Below the pieces are notes generated by a model, which saw only the letters and a program-made list of their open reading frames with translations, made no database searches and had not been told where the DNA came from. Below, in pieces: positions 19,660 through 27,587 of a stretch of 64,000 nt of DNA (position 1 is the first letter of the stretch; each line of letters begins with the position of its first letter). A program made the position numbers and the translations under genes. The stretch spans positions 9,269,372 through 9,333,371 of the forward strand of contig NZ_KK037166.1 of assembly GCF_000568255.1 (NCBI RefSeq), in the 5' to 3' direction. This DNA is from Kutzneria sp. 744. GTDB lineage: Bacteria > Actinomycetota > Actinomycetes > Mycobacteriales > Pseudonocardiaceae.

Positions 19660-20304
19660 TCACCCCCGAACCGCGCGCACCACCCAGCACGGCAGCGCCG
19701 GCCGCTCGGTGGGCGGTTGGCCGACGGCATCGAAGAAGGCGACCATGGTCGCGCCGTTGGCCAGGAGGGTGCCCTCGTCGAAGTCGGTAATGATCCACCC
19801 GTTGTCGGACAACGGTTTGCGAACCTCCTGTTCGGACTGGGGGAAGGGCGAGGGCAGGCCGTCGCGCACCCGGTCGGAGAACGTCAGCAGGTGCAGGACC
19901 GCGCCCGGCCGGGTGACCCGGCGCAGCGCGTGCAGGTGGCGGATCCGGTCGGTGGCGTCCAGACAGTGAAAGAGAGCACAGCTCAGCACGGTGTCGAAAG
20001 AGGCAGCGTAACCGGCCAGGTCGATCGCGTCGGCCAGGACGAACTGGACGTCGCGGTCCGGAAAGCGTTTGCTGGCCTCGGCGATGGCGGTCGGGCTGCT
20101 GTCGACGGCCGTCACCGCATGGCCCTGGTTCGCGACGAACGCCGCGTTGTCGCCCAAACCGCAGCCGATGTCGAGCACGTCGCCGTGGAAGTCGAGACCG
20201 GCCAGCGCCGGCTGCGGCCGTCCGATGTCCCACGGGATGCCGTTGTGCTTCAGCCCGGGGGCGAGCGGTTCGCCCTGGTAGAAGGCGTCGAAGTCGTGGC
20301 TCAT
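19660..20304 (-). CDS. class I SAM-dependent methyltransferase
   Basis: A 214-residue methyltransferase. Motif I is VLDIGCGLGDN, followed by VTAVDSSPTAIAEA (motif post-I) and the segment DTVLSCALFHCLD (motif II). The opening text FDAFYQGEPLAPG and PWDIGRPQPAL resembles small thiopurine/tellurite-type methyltransferases. The start ATG lies in the gap divergent from the Lrp gene, 72 bp away. The substrate is unknown; the adjacent Lrp-type regulator may control it. Confidence 0.85.
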   Translation of the reverse strand: MSHDFDAFYQGEPLAPGLKHNGIPWDIGRPQPALAGLDFHGDVLDIGCGLGDNAAFVANQGHAVTAVDSSPTAIAEASKRFPDRDVQFVLADAIDLAGYAASFDTVLSCALFHCLDATDRIRHLHALRRVTRPGAVLHLLTFSDRVRDGLPSPFPQSEQEVRKPLSDNGWIITDFDEGTLLANGATMVAFFDAVGQPPTERPALPCWVVRAVRG

Positions 20305-20376
20305 GGGTCCAAGTCTGAGCCGTCGGCGGCGCGAGTACCTAGGGAGGTGGCGCATTCCGGCGCTAAGCTGCCCGAT

Positions 20377-21318
20377 ATGGCGGAATCTGTCGTTCTCGAC
20401 GGCTTGGATCGCGGACTCCTGCACGCCCTACAGCTCGACGGCCGGATTCCGTTCGCCCGGGTGGCCGAGGTGCTGGGCGTCTCGGAGACCACGGTCGCGC
20501 GGCGCTACAAACGGCTGCGGGCGATGGCCGGGCTGCGGGTGGTCGGCGCAGTCAACGGCGTGCTGTTCGGTCGGAGCGCCTGGACGCTGCGGCTGCGTTG
20601 CACGCCGGATGTCGCACTGCCGCTGGCCAAGGCATTGGCGAAACGTCCCGATGTGTCCTGGGTGCACGTGATGTCCGGCGGCGCCGAGATCTCCTGCCAC
20701 GCCCAGTTGCCGCCCGGCGAGGAGATCCTGCTGCTGGAGAAGTTGCCGCGATCCGGGCGGGTGTTGGGTGTCAGCGCGCATTCGGTGCTGAGCGCCTTCT
20801 CGCTGCCGTCGGACTGGTCGGGCCTGCGGTTTCTCGGCGAGGAACAAGTTTCGCGGCTGCGGCCACCAGAGTCGAGTGTTGCTCGGGTTGAGGTCGATGG
20901 CGCCGATCAGGCGTTGCTGGAGCTGCTGGCCGGCGACGGTCGCATGCCGTACGCGGAGCTCGCCGGCCGTACGAAGCTGGGGGAGTCGACCGTGCGCCGA
21001 CGGCTGGACATCTTGCGGCACAACGGGGTTGTTTCGTACCAAGTGGACATTCCGGCGGCCGTCCTCGGTTTCGGCACCCAGGCCCGGCTGTGGATGACCG
21101 TGCCGCCGCATGCTTTGACGGAGGTCGGGCGCCGGCTGGCCGAGCACGAGGAGACGTCGTTCGTGGCGGCGACCACCGGGCCGACGAATCTGGTGGCGGT
21201 GGTGGCGTGCCGGGACAGCGGTGAGTTCTACCGGTACCTGACGGAGCGGGTGGGGGCGCTGCGGAAGATCACGTCGCTGGAGACGGCGGTGCTGATGCGG
21301 ACCGTCAAGCAGGGGTAG
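20377..21318 (+). CDS. Lrp/AsnC family regulator with two HTH-RAM halves
   Basis: A 313-residue protein made of two Lrp-like units. The first HTH is LDRGLLHALQLDGRIPFARV, then VSETTVARRYKRL; the second, near residue 170, is ALLELLAGDGRMPYAELA, then GESTVRRRLDILR. Each is followed by a RAM-like sensor region. Typical Lrp proteins are about 150 residues, so this is the tandem form common in actinomycetes. It diverges from the methyltransferase. Its 3' end overlaps the convergent TetR gene by 14 bp. The effector, perhaps an amino acid, is unknown. Confidence 0.88.
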   Translation: MAESVVLDGLDRGLLHALQLDGRIPFARVAEVLGVSETTVARRYKRLRAMAGLRVVGAVNGVLFGRSAWTLRLRCTPDVALPLAKALAKRPDVSWVHVMSGGAEISCHAQLPPGEEILLLEKLPRSGRVLGVSAHSVLSAFSLPSDWSGLRFLGEEQVSRLRPPESSVARVEVDGADQALLELLAGDGRMPYAELAGRTKLGESTVRRRLDILRHNGVVSYQVDIPAAVLGFGTQARLWMTVPPHALTEVGRRLAEHEETSFVAATTGPTNLVAVVACRDSGEFYRYLTERVGALRKITSLETAVLMRTVKQG

Positions 21319-21826
21319 CGAGCAGCGCCCGCGCCGCCCGTTTGGCCTGATGGGCCGGTTCGGGCGAGCCGCCGATGGCGGCCATGGTGATCGCTCCCTC
21401 GGCCAGCAGCGTGAGCTGGTCGCCGAGTTCGTCGTCGCCGGCCAGGTCGCGGATGAGCTGGCGGAATGCCTCTTTGTGGCGTCGGGCGATGGCGGCGACG
21501 GCCTCGGAGGTTCCGCCGAGTTCGCCGAAGGAGTTCACGAAGGCACAGCCGCGGAAGTCGGGCTCGGCGAACCACTCGGCCAGCCAGTCGAAGACGGTGA
21601 GCACGTCGCCGGCGGTGCGGGCGTGGGCGGCGACCGAGGCCAGCCAGCGCTCGTCGCGAGCGGTCAGGTAGCCGATGACCAGGTCGTCCTTGGAGGGAAA
21701 GAGCTGGTAGAGGCGCTTGAGGGAGACGCCCGCGGCGGCCCGCACCTGATCCATGCCGACCTGCTGCACGCCGCGCTCGTAGAACAGCGCCTCGGCCGCG
21801 GTCAGCACTTCGGCTTCCTGGATCAT
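21305..21826 (-). CDS. TetR/AcrR family transcriptional regulator
   Basis: A 173-residue TetR regulator. The N-terminal HTH reads VLTAAEALFYERGVQQVGMDQVRAAAGVSLKRLYQLFPSKDDLV. The C-terminal domain contains FRGCAFVNSFGELG, a signature of the QacR/TetR_C subgroup. The first residues are shorter than usual, and the ATG is the only good start. It is divergent from a DUF1348 gene, and two matching inverted repeats lie in between, so autoregulation and control of the neighbour are likely. Confidence 0.9.
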   Translation of the reverse strand: MIQEAEVLTAAEALFYERGVQQVGMDQVRAAAGVSLKRLYQLFPSKDDLVIGYLTARDERWLASVAAHARTAGDVLTVFDWLAEWFAEPDFRGCAFVNSFGELGGTSEAVAAIARRHKEAFRQLIRDLAGDDELGDQLTLLAEGAITMAAIGGSPEPAHQAKRAARALLATPA

Positions 21827-21842
21827 GTCCGACCCCTTGCCT

Positions 21843-21889
21843 GGAGAACCAACGTTCTCCTAGGGTAACGCGGAGAACGCTCGTTCTCT
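21843..21889. promoter_or_regulatory. two inverted repeats, probable TetR operators
   Basis: GGAGAAC-CAAC-GTTCTCC at 21843-21860 and GGAGAAC-GCTC-GTTCTCT at 21872-21889 share the same arms and 4-bp spacer. Their centres are 29 bp apart, near three helical turns. They fill the gap between the TetR gene and the DUF1348 gene, so they are very likely bound by this TetR protein. Confidence 0.75.
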
Positions 21890-21906
21890 AGCGATCGGAG
21901 CCGACC

Positions 21907-22326
21907 ATGGCCGACCAGCGCCCGCCGCTGCCGCCGTTCACCGAGGAGACCGCCCGCGCCAAGGTGCAGGCGGCCGAGGACGCCTGGAACAGCCGCGACC
22001 CGGAACGGGTGTCGCTGGCCTACACCGAGGACTCGGAGTGGCGCAACCGGGACACCTTCCTCAAGGGACGGGCCGAGATCCGCGAGTTCCTGACCCAGAA
22101 GTGGGCCCGGGAGCAGGACTACAAGCTGCGCAAGGAGCTGTGGGCATACACGGGCAACCGGATCGCGGTGCGCTTCGAGTACGAGTCGCGCGACGCCGAC
22201 GGCCAGTGGTGGCGCAGCTACGGCAACGAGCAGTGGGAGTTCGACGAGAACGGCCTGATGGCGCGGCGCTACGCCAGCATCAACGACCTCAAGATCACCG
22301 CCGAGGAGCGCAGGCTCGCTCTGTAG
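21907..22326 (+). CDS. DUF1348 (nuclear transport factor 2-like) protein
   Basis: A 139-residue SnoaL/NTF2-like protein. The text [27 protein letters not shown], then [30 protein letters not shown], is the well-conserved DUF1348 signature. The fold is a cone-shaped cavity protein; no reaction has been assigned to it. It is controlled in all likelihood by the divergent TetR gene through the two operators before it. The amidohydrolase starts 11 bp after the stop and may be co-transcribed. Confidence 0.9.
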   Translation: MADQRPPLPPFTEETARAKVQAAEDAWNSRDPERVSLAYTEDSEWRNRDTFLKGRAEIREFLTQKWAREQDYKLRKELWAYTGNRIAVRFEYESRDADGQWWRSYGNEQWEFDENGLMARRYASINDLKITAEERRLAL

Positions 22327-22336
22327 TGTCGGGAGC

Positions 22337-23560
22337 ATGACCGCGGCACGCGAGCACGTGATGGCGGGCCTGGACGACGTCCGGGCCGGCCTCGAAGACC
22401 TCTACCGGGACCTGCACGCGCACCCGGAGCTGGCGTTCGAGGAGCATCGCACCGCGGCCGAGGTCGCGCGGCGGGCGCAGGCGGCCGGCTACGAGGTCAC
22501 CGCCGGCGTCGGCCGCACCGGCGTGGTTGCCGTGCTGCGCAACGGAGACGGCCCGACCGTGCTGCTGCGGGCCGACATGGACGCGTTGCCGGTGCAGGAG
22601 CAGACCGACCTGCCGTACGCCTCGATGGTCGACGGCGTGATGCACGCGTGCGGGCACGACATGCACACCGTCTGCCTGCTCGGGGCGCTGGACCTGCTGG
22701 CCCGCGGCCGTGACCAGTGGTCGGGCACCATCCTGGCCGTGTTCCAGCCGGCCGAGGAGCTGGCGGTCGGGGCTGAGGCTATGGTCGACGACGGCCTCTA
22801 CGAGCGGTTCGGCCAGCCCGACATCACGCTGGGCCAGCACCTCGCGCCCATCCCGGCCGGCTGGCTGGGCTGCCATGCCGGGCCTGCGTTCGCCGCCACC
22901 GACACACTCGACGTGCGGCTGTACGGCAAGGGCGGACACGGGTCACGACCCGAGACCACCGTCGACCCGGTGGTGATGGCGGCGTCGACCATCCTGCGCC
23001 TGCAGACCATCGTCTCCCGTGAGATCGCGGCCAAGGACTCCGCGGTCGTCACCGTCGGCATGGTGCACGGCGGGACCAAGGACAACATCATCCCCGACCA
23101 CGTCGACCTCGGCGTGAACGTGCGCACCTTCGACGACCAGGTCCGTGCGCGGGTGCTGGCCTCGATCGAACGCATCGTGCACGCCGAGGCCGCCGCCGCC
23201 GGCGCGCCCAAGGACCCGGAGATCACCCGGTCCAACGCGTTCCCCGTGCTGGTCAACGACGAGGCGGCGATGGCGCGCACCAAGGCGGCCTTCGACGAGG
23301 CGTTCCCGATGGTCGTCGACCCCGGGCCGGTGACCGGCAGCGAGGACTTCGGCCACTTCGGCGCCACGGCCGGCGTGCCCACCTGCTACTGGCTGTTCGG
23401 CGGCGAGGACCAGGAGCGCTTCGTGACCGCCTACAGCGGCGGCACGTTCGAGCGGGACATCCCGTCCAACCACTCGCCGCACTTCGCGCCCCTGCTCCAG
23501 CCCACCCTCGACGGCGGCGTCACGGCCCTGGTGACGGCGGCGCTGGCCTGGCTGGGGTAG
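22337..23560 (+). CDS. M20 family amidohydrolase (hippurate/N-acyl amino acid hydrolase type)
   Basis: A 407-residue metallopeptidase of the M20D group. Metal ligands are recognisable in MHACGHDMHT and in the stretch FQPAEELAVGA, with a further one in GSEDFGHF near residue 335. The dimerisation domain lies in the middle (GKGGHGSRPETTVDPV). Such enzymes release amino acids from N-acyl conjugates such as hippurate or auxin conjugates. The ATG is 11 bp after the DUF1348 stop. The true substrate is not determinable from sequence. Confidence 0.9.
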   Translation: MTAAREHVMAGLDDVRAGLEDLYRDLHAHPELAFEEHRTAAEVARRAQAAGYEVTAGVGRTGVVAVLRNGDGPTVLLRADMDALPVQEQTDLPYASMVDGVMHACGHDMHTVCLLGALDLLARGRDQWSGTILAVFQPAEELAVGAEAMVDDGLYERFGQPDITLGQHLAPIPAGWLGCHAGPAFAATDTLDVRLYGKGGHGSRPETTVDPVVMAASTILRLQTIVSREIAAKDSAVVTVGMVHGGTKDNIIPDHVDLGVNVRTFDDQVRARVLASIERIVHAEAAAAGAPKDPEITRSNAFPVLVNDEAAMARTKAAFDEAFPMVVDPGPVTGSEDFGHFGATAGVPTCYWLFGGEDQERFVTAYSGGTFERDIPSNHSPHFAPLLQPTLDGGVTALVTAALAWLG

Positions 23561-23567
23561 CGCTCAT

Positions 23568-23612
23568 CGGCCTGCCCGTCACCGGCCTGCCCGTCACCGG
23601 CCTGCCTGTCAT
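23568..23612. repeat. three tandem 15-bp units
   Basis: CGGCCTGCCCGTCAC occurs at 23568-23582 and 23583-23597, and with two changes at 23598-23612. The array fills the short gap between two convergent genes. Confidence 0.8.
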
Positions 23613-23767
23613 CGGGCCGGCGCCCGGTGGGCGGCGGCCTGGTCCGAGGCCTGCTCCTTGGGCCGTGGTTCGCCCAGGGCGACCTTGATCCGGCCGTCCG
23701 GCAGCATCACCCAGTGCAGGCCGCTGGCCTCGGCCAGCTGGTCGAAGATCGGAGTGCCTGGCGACAT
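23609..23767 (-). CDS. 52-residue hypothetical protein
   Basis: This short frame begins MSPGTPIFDQLAEASGLHW and has a central segment VMLPDGRIKVALGEPRP. Its ATG has GGGAGGGAG upstream with a spacing of about 9, and the codons carry the high GC at position three typical of host genes. The product is mostly polar and lacks a membrane segment or cysteines. I do not recognise a family. Its stop lies in the last unit of the tandem 15-bp repeat. Confidence 0.6.
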   Translation of the reverse strand: MSPGTPIFDQLAEASGLHWVMLPDGRIKVALGEPRPKEQASDQAAAHRAPAR

Positions 23768-23856
23768 CAGCGAAACTCCCTCCCCAGGTGCTGATGTCTG
23801 CCTACCAGGCTCCGAGCGTGCCCGAGGGGGAAACTACCCCGCCGGGGGTAACCCGA

Positions 23857-24156
23857 TCAGGCTCTTTCCACGCGCCAGTACTGCCGGGTGGCGGGGGAGG
23901 TCAGCGGCGCCGACTCCACGAACTCCTTGAAACGCAGCAGGATGCCGGCCGGTGTGGTGTCCGGGTCCGCGCGCAGGGTGAGTCTGGTGGTGTGGGTGTC
24001 GACGTACTGGAAGGTAACGCGGCCCCCGGGCCAGGCGATCAGCTCGTCCTGGCGTTGCGCGGTCACCGGGCGCGGCGAGGAGCTGTGGCTGGCCCATTGC
24101 TCGAAGGCGAAACGCAGCGGCACCGCGAGCTCGACCGTCTCCTCGAAGGTGTTCAT
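23857..24156 (-). CDS. SRPBCC/START-like small protein
   Basis: A 99-residue protein opening FEETVELAVPLRFAFEQWASH, which resembles the first strand and helix of SRPBCC (polyketide cyclase/dehydrase-like) domains. It then has GGRVTFQYVDTHTTRLTLRAD, the paired strands of that fold. It is shorter than the usual 140 residues, so it may be a compact or truncated form. The next gene upstream on the same strand is 21 bp away. The function is unknown. Confidence 0.65.
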   Translation of the reverse strand: MNTFEETVELAVPLRFAFEQWASHSSSPRPVTAQRQDELIAWPGGRVTFQYVDTHTTRLTLRADPDTTPAGILLRFKEFVESAPLTSPATRQYWRVERA

Positions 24157-24177
24157 GTGGGGTGCTTCCTTTTCGCT

Positions 24178-24663
24178 CTAGCCGGCCGAGGTGTCGGCCA
24201 GCCAGTCCGGCGCCCGGGCCCCGCCCTCGCGACAGGCCGTCAGCAGGTCGGTGGTCCACAGCAGCAGGTGCATGAGCGCGACGGTGTCCTCCTCCGGATC
24301 GTGGCGATCGAACACCAGCCCCAGTTGCAGGTCCGCGGACTGCTCGTCGGAGTTGACCAGCGCCATCACCGCGCGGAAGCTGGCCCGCAGCGGCGGGTCG
24401 ATGTCGTCGATGGGGATCTCGTTGCCCTCGGTGTCACCCAGCTGCATCTTGATCGGTGCACCGTCGCCGACCTGCACGCACAGGGACTTCAGCATGTCCG
24501 CCGAGGCATCGGCCAGCACGTCGGCGGCCTCTCTCGGGCTGTGGTCGGCGCCCTGGTACAGCGCCGTCAGCGCGTCGAGCGCGCCGTCCGGATCCTCGTC
24601 CTGCATACGGGTCACCGCGGTGCGCACCAGCAGCCGCACCATGCCGTCCTTGCGGTCGTTCAT
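24178..24663 (-). CDS. hypothetical protein, acidic, 161 residues
   Basis: The protein begins MNDRKDGMVRLLVRTAVTRM, is rich in Asp, Glu, Leu and Ala, and is predicted mainly helical with no signal or membrane segment. Strong host-like codon use and close spacing to the next gene (21 bp) support it. I recognise no domain. It shares an operon with the SRPBCC-like protein, which is the only clue to its role. Confidence 0.65.
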   Translation of the reverse strand: MNDRKDGMVRLLVRTAVTRMQDEDPDGALDALTALYQGADHSPREAADVLADASADMLKSLCVQVGDGAPIKMQLGDTEGNEIPIDDIDPPLRASFRAVMALVNSDEQSADLQLGLVFDRHDPEEDTVALMHLLLWTTDLLTACREGGARAPDWLADTSAG

Positions 24664-24732
24664 GTGTCCTCCCCTCCCATCAGGCCCAGGGATTACCCGA
24701 TCCGGTTGATCTCAATCCTCCGAACGTGCGAA

Positions 24733-26124
24733 CTAGGGATTCAGGCGGTGGTGAATGCCGTGCAGCGCTTGGTGGATCTCGACATAAACGTCATAGAGGT
24801 CGTTGGTTTTTGACGGCAGGACGGTCTTCGCGACCGCGACAGCGGCCTCAGCAGCGGTTTCGGCGTCCGGGTACAGGCCCGCGCCGACGGCTCCCAGCAG
24901 CGCCGCGCCCAGCACGCCGGCGTCGTGCACCCGGAGCCGGTGGATCGGCCGTTGCAGCACGTCGGCGAAGATCTGCGCCCAGAGGTCGCTGCGGGCCCCG
25001 CCGCCGCAGAAAGCAAGCGCTTTCATCGGCGCACCACAGGCCTCTTCGACGAATTCGAGCACGTGCCGGCCGGACATCGCGACGCCTTCGAGCACCGCCC
25101 GGGACAGGTCGGCGCGGGTGGTCGCCGAGCTCACGTTGAGGAAGCTGGACCGCAGCGTGGAGTCCCAGAGCGGGGCCCGTTCGCCGGACAGGTAGGGCGT
25201 GAAGATCACCTGCGAGGCGCCGTTCGCGGCGTCGTCGAAGACCTCGGGGATGGTCAGGCCCGTCGTCTCGCTCCACCAGCGCACCGCGTCGCCGGCGGCT
25301 TGGGTGGGGCCGGCGTGCACGTAGAGGCCGTCGCGGGGCGGGAAGGTGACGATCCCGGCCGTGGGGACGTTCCTTTCGGACGCGCCCGCCACGACCAGGG
25401 AGGTTCCGCAGGAGATCATGCCCCGGCCCGGTTTGGTCGTGGCCGCGCCGAAGACCGCCCCGAAGGCGTCCATCGTGCCCACGACCAGGCCTTTCCCGAG
25501 GACCGACTCCGGTTCGAGGATCTCCGGCAGCCGCTCCCACAGCCCTTCGGTCACGCCGGCGGCTACCGGGATGTAGCCGCCCGCGTTCGCGATGCGTACG
25601 CCGGAGAGGAGGTCCGTGGCCACGCGGCCGGTGAGCTTCGCGCCGATGAAGTCCTTCGGGCTCAGGATCCAGCGGGCCTTCCGCCATGCCTCCGGCTCAT
25701 TGCGGGCGAACCACTCCGCCCTCGCGCCGACGAACGAGGCGTCCAGCGTGATCGGGCCGCCCCAGATCCGGGCCTTGTCCTCGACGGTGAACCGCCCGTC
25801 GAGCTCCTTGGCGATCTCCGCACACCGCTGGTCCTGCCAGATGATGGCCGGCGTCAGCGGGTTCAGGTCGTGGTCGACGAGAAGATGCGTGTTGACCTGG
25901 CTGACGATCCCGGTCGCAGTGATTGCGTAGCGGCCGGCGATGGCCTGGAGGCCTTCCTGGACCGCGCGCCACCAGTCGTCGGCGTCCTGCTCGGCCCAGC
26001 CCGGCCGGGGGCGGTGGATCGGGTAGCCGACCTGATGGTTCGCCAGGGGCTCCCCGTCGAGGCCGAAGGCCGCGACCTTGACCGCGGTGGTGCCGACGTC
26101 GATCCCCACCATCGCTTCACGCAC
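24733..26124 (-). CDS. FGGY-family carbohydrate kinase (xylulokinase/gluconokinase type)
   Basis: A 463-residue sugar kinase. The N-terminus VGIDVGTTAVKVAAF is the first ATP phosphate motif; IIWQDQRC and later FTPYLSGERAPLWD mark the sugar side. The C-terminal ATP motif is LAFCGGGARSDLWAQIFADVLQRP. It phosphorylates a pentose, pentulose or sugar acid; the family cannot be resolved further by eye. The GTG start has GGAGGT 8 bases upstream, and this RBS abuts a copy of the dispersed repeat. An ATG at 26112 is an alternative start. It lies downstream of the lux-like genes but is separated from them by 150 bp of repeat-rich spacer. Confidence 0.87.
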   Translation of the reverse strand: MREAMVGIDVGTTAVKVAAFGLDGEPLANHQVGYPIHRPRPGWAEQDADDWWRAVQEGLQAIAGRYAITATGIVSQVNTHLLVDHDLNPLTPAIIWQDQRCAEIAKELDGRFTVEDKARIWGGPITLDASFVGARAEWFARNEPEAWRKARWILSPKDFIGAKLTGRVATDLLSGVRIANAGGYIPVAAGVTEGLWERLPEILEPESVLGKGLVVGTMDAFGAVFGAATTKPGRGMISCGTSLVVAGASERNVPTAGIVTFPPRDGLYVHAGPTQAAGDAVRWWSETTGLTIPEVFDDAANGASQVIFTPYLSGERAPLWDSTLRSSFLNVSSATTRADLSRAVLEGVAMSGRHVLEFVEEACGAPMKALAFCGGGARSDLWAQIFADVLQRPIHRLRVHDAGVLGAALLGAVGAGLYPDAETAAEAAVAVAKTVLPSKTNDLYDVYVEIHQALHGIHHRLNP

Positions 26125-26136
26125 GCCCTGCTACCT

Positions 26137-26272
26137 CCGCGAGTCACGCCCTCAGAACCACCGAATGTCAGGTTCGGGCAGTCTGCCGGAAACCGTGTTT
26201 CGGTGTGCCGGAGAGCGTGACTCGCGGGGGTTTCGAACCGGTTTCATGGGTGCCTGAGAGCGGGACTCGCGG
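26137..26272. repeat. cluster of three copies of the dispersed palindromic repeat
   Basis: Cores lie at 26137-26153 (CCGCGAGTCACGCCCTC), 26211-26227 (reverse orientation, GAGAGCGTGACTCGCGG) and 26256-26272 (reverse, GAGAGCGGGACTCGCGG). The 42-bp block 26186-26227 is the reverse complement of 49215-49256 with one mismatch. The cluster fills the 150-bp gap between the kinase and LuxC-like genes, which holds no gene. Confidence 0.8.
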
Positions 26273-26274
26273 TT

Positions 26275-27585
26275 TCAGGCGAGGGCTTTGGTGCGCATGA
26301 GGAAGTCGGTGAGGTAGCTGTCGTGGGGGAGGTGGGGGTGGAAGTAGTGGGTGGGGCGGTTGCCTAGGTAGAGGTTGGCGATGGTGGGTTCGGACAGGAG
26401 AGAGGCGATCAGGGGGTGGTCGTCGGTGATGGCCGTCAGGACGAGGGTGTTGCGAAGGGGAGCTATGCCGTCCGCGCGGGTCCACGGGGCGATCCAGGCG
26501 CAGGGGAAGGGGAGCTCGGCGCCGAGTTGGGGGGAAGCGGCCGAGGGCAGTAGGTGCAGGGCTGGCCGGAGGACGGCGGAGCCGTCGCCGAGGTCGTGGA
26601 TCAGCTGGTCGGCGCCGAGAAAGGGCTGGGCGCCGGCGGCACGTTGAGCGAGGTGGTCGCGGAGGGCGACGGCGGCGGCGAGAGGGTAGCGGGGGAGAAC
26701 GGCATCGGGCAGGGCACTCAGGCGGGCGGCCAAGGCGGCGGCGAGGGGCGCGGGGTCGCCCTCGACGAGGATGCCGGTGGCGTTGATGCAGCCGACGCCG
26801 CCGTGATGGGCGATGGACGACACGATGGTGTCGAGGAAAGGCGCCCAGTCCCCGGCGGTGACGAGGATCTTGGAGCGGCCGGGGCCCTGGGGCAGGACGC
26901 GGGGGTTCCCGGCGTACTTGGCGATGACCTCGTCGCCGCCGTAGGCCATGCCGAGGTCGGCGCAGCGGAGGATCTCGTCGGCGACGTCGTGCTCGCACGG
27001 CAGGAGAATCACGTGGTCGTCGGGGAAACCGGCGGCACGTAGGGCGGCGATGAGCCGGTGCGGGGTGAAGGGTTCCCGGCGGGAAGGCCGGACGGCGACG
27101 CGGTAGCCGAGGGCAAGGGCTTGCAGCCACAGGGAATGCACGGCCGGATGGTTGCCGGCGGCATGGACGGCGAAGACGTGGCCGCGGCGGGTCCACACGG
27201 CGCCTTCGGCCACCCGGTCATCCTCCACAGTGGACGCGCCGCGCGGGCGGCCCTGCTGGGCGGCCTCGAAAGCCGTGCAGCACGCCTCGGAGATGGCGTT
27301 GGTGGCGAAGCGGATGTCGTCCAGGGGCAGGCCGGAGACGCGAGCCACCAGGTCCACGTAGTCGTCGGAATCCTTGGCGAACAGGGAACCGGCGGTGGCC
27401 AAGGCTCGAAGCCGTTGCGCCAGAGGTAGTTCCGACGCCCGATGGAGAGCCGACATGGTGCGGGTGACGTAGAGCCGGGGCATGAGGCTGACCGACGCGA
27501 CCGGCACGCCGGTGACGTCGGTGACGGTGAGCTGCTTGCGGGAACGGTAAGGGCCGACCGGGCCCAGGGCGTCCACGGCGAGCAT
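26275..27585 (-). CDS. LuxC-like acyl-CoA/acyl reductase (aldehyde dehydrogenase fold)
   Basis: A 436-residue aldehyde-dehydrogenase-superfamily protein of the LuxC acyl reductase type, which reduces an activated acyl group to an aldehyde with NADPH. A cofactor loop appears in FAVHAAGNHPAVHSLW, and the probable nucleophile is C266 in HGGVGCINATGI. Other LuxC-like segments are GMAYGGDEVIAKY and GPGRSKILVT. The ATG is 2 bp after the stop of the LuxE/PaaK-like gene. Order and spacing (luciferase-like, LuxE-like, LuxC-like) support a shared acyl-to-aldehyde function. The final three bases touch the dispersed repeat. Confidence 0.78.
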   Translation of the reverse strand: MLAVDALGPVGPYRSRKQLTVTDVTGVPVASVSLMPRLYVTRTMSALHRASELPLAQRLRALATAGSLFAKDSDDYVDLVARVSGLPLDDIRFATNAISEACCTAFEAAQQGRPRGASTVEDDRVAEGAVWTRRGHVFAVHAAGNHPAVHSLWLQALALGYRVAVRPSRREPFTPHRLIAALRAAGFPDDHVILLPCEHDVADEILRCADLGMAYGGDEVIAKYAGNPRVLPQGPGRSKILVTAGDWAPFLDTIVSSIAHHGGVGCINATGILVEGDPAPLAAALAARLSALPDAVLPRYPLAAAVALRDHLAQRAAGAQPFLGADQLIHDLGDGSAVLRPALHLLPSAASPQLGAELPFPCAWIAPWTRADGIAPLRNTLVLTAITDDHPLIASLLSEPTIANLYLGNRPTHYFHPHLPHDSYLTDFLMRTKALA

Positions 27586-27587
27586 GG

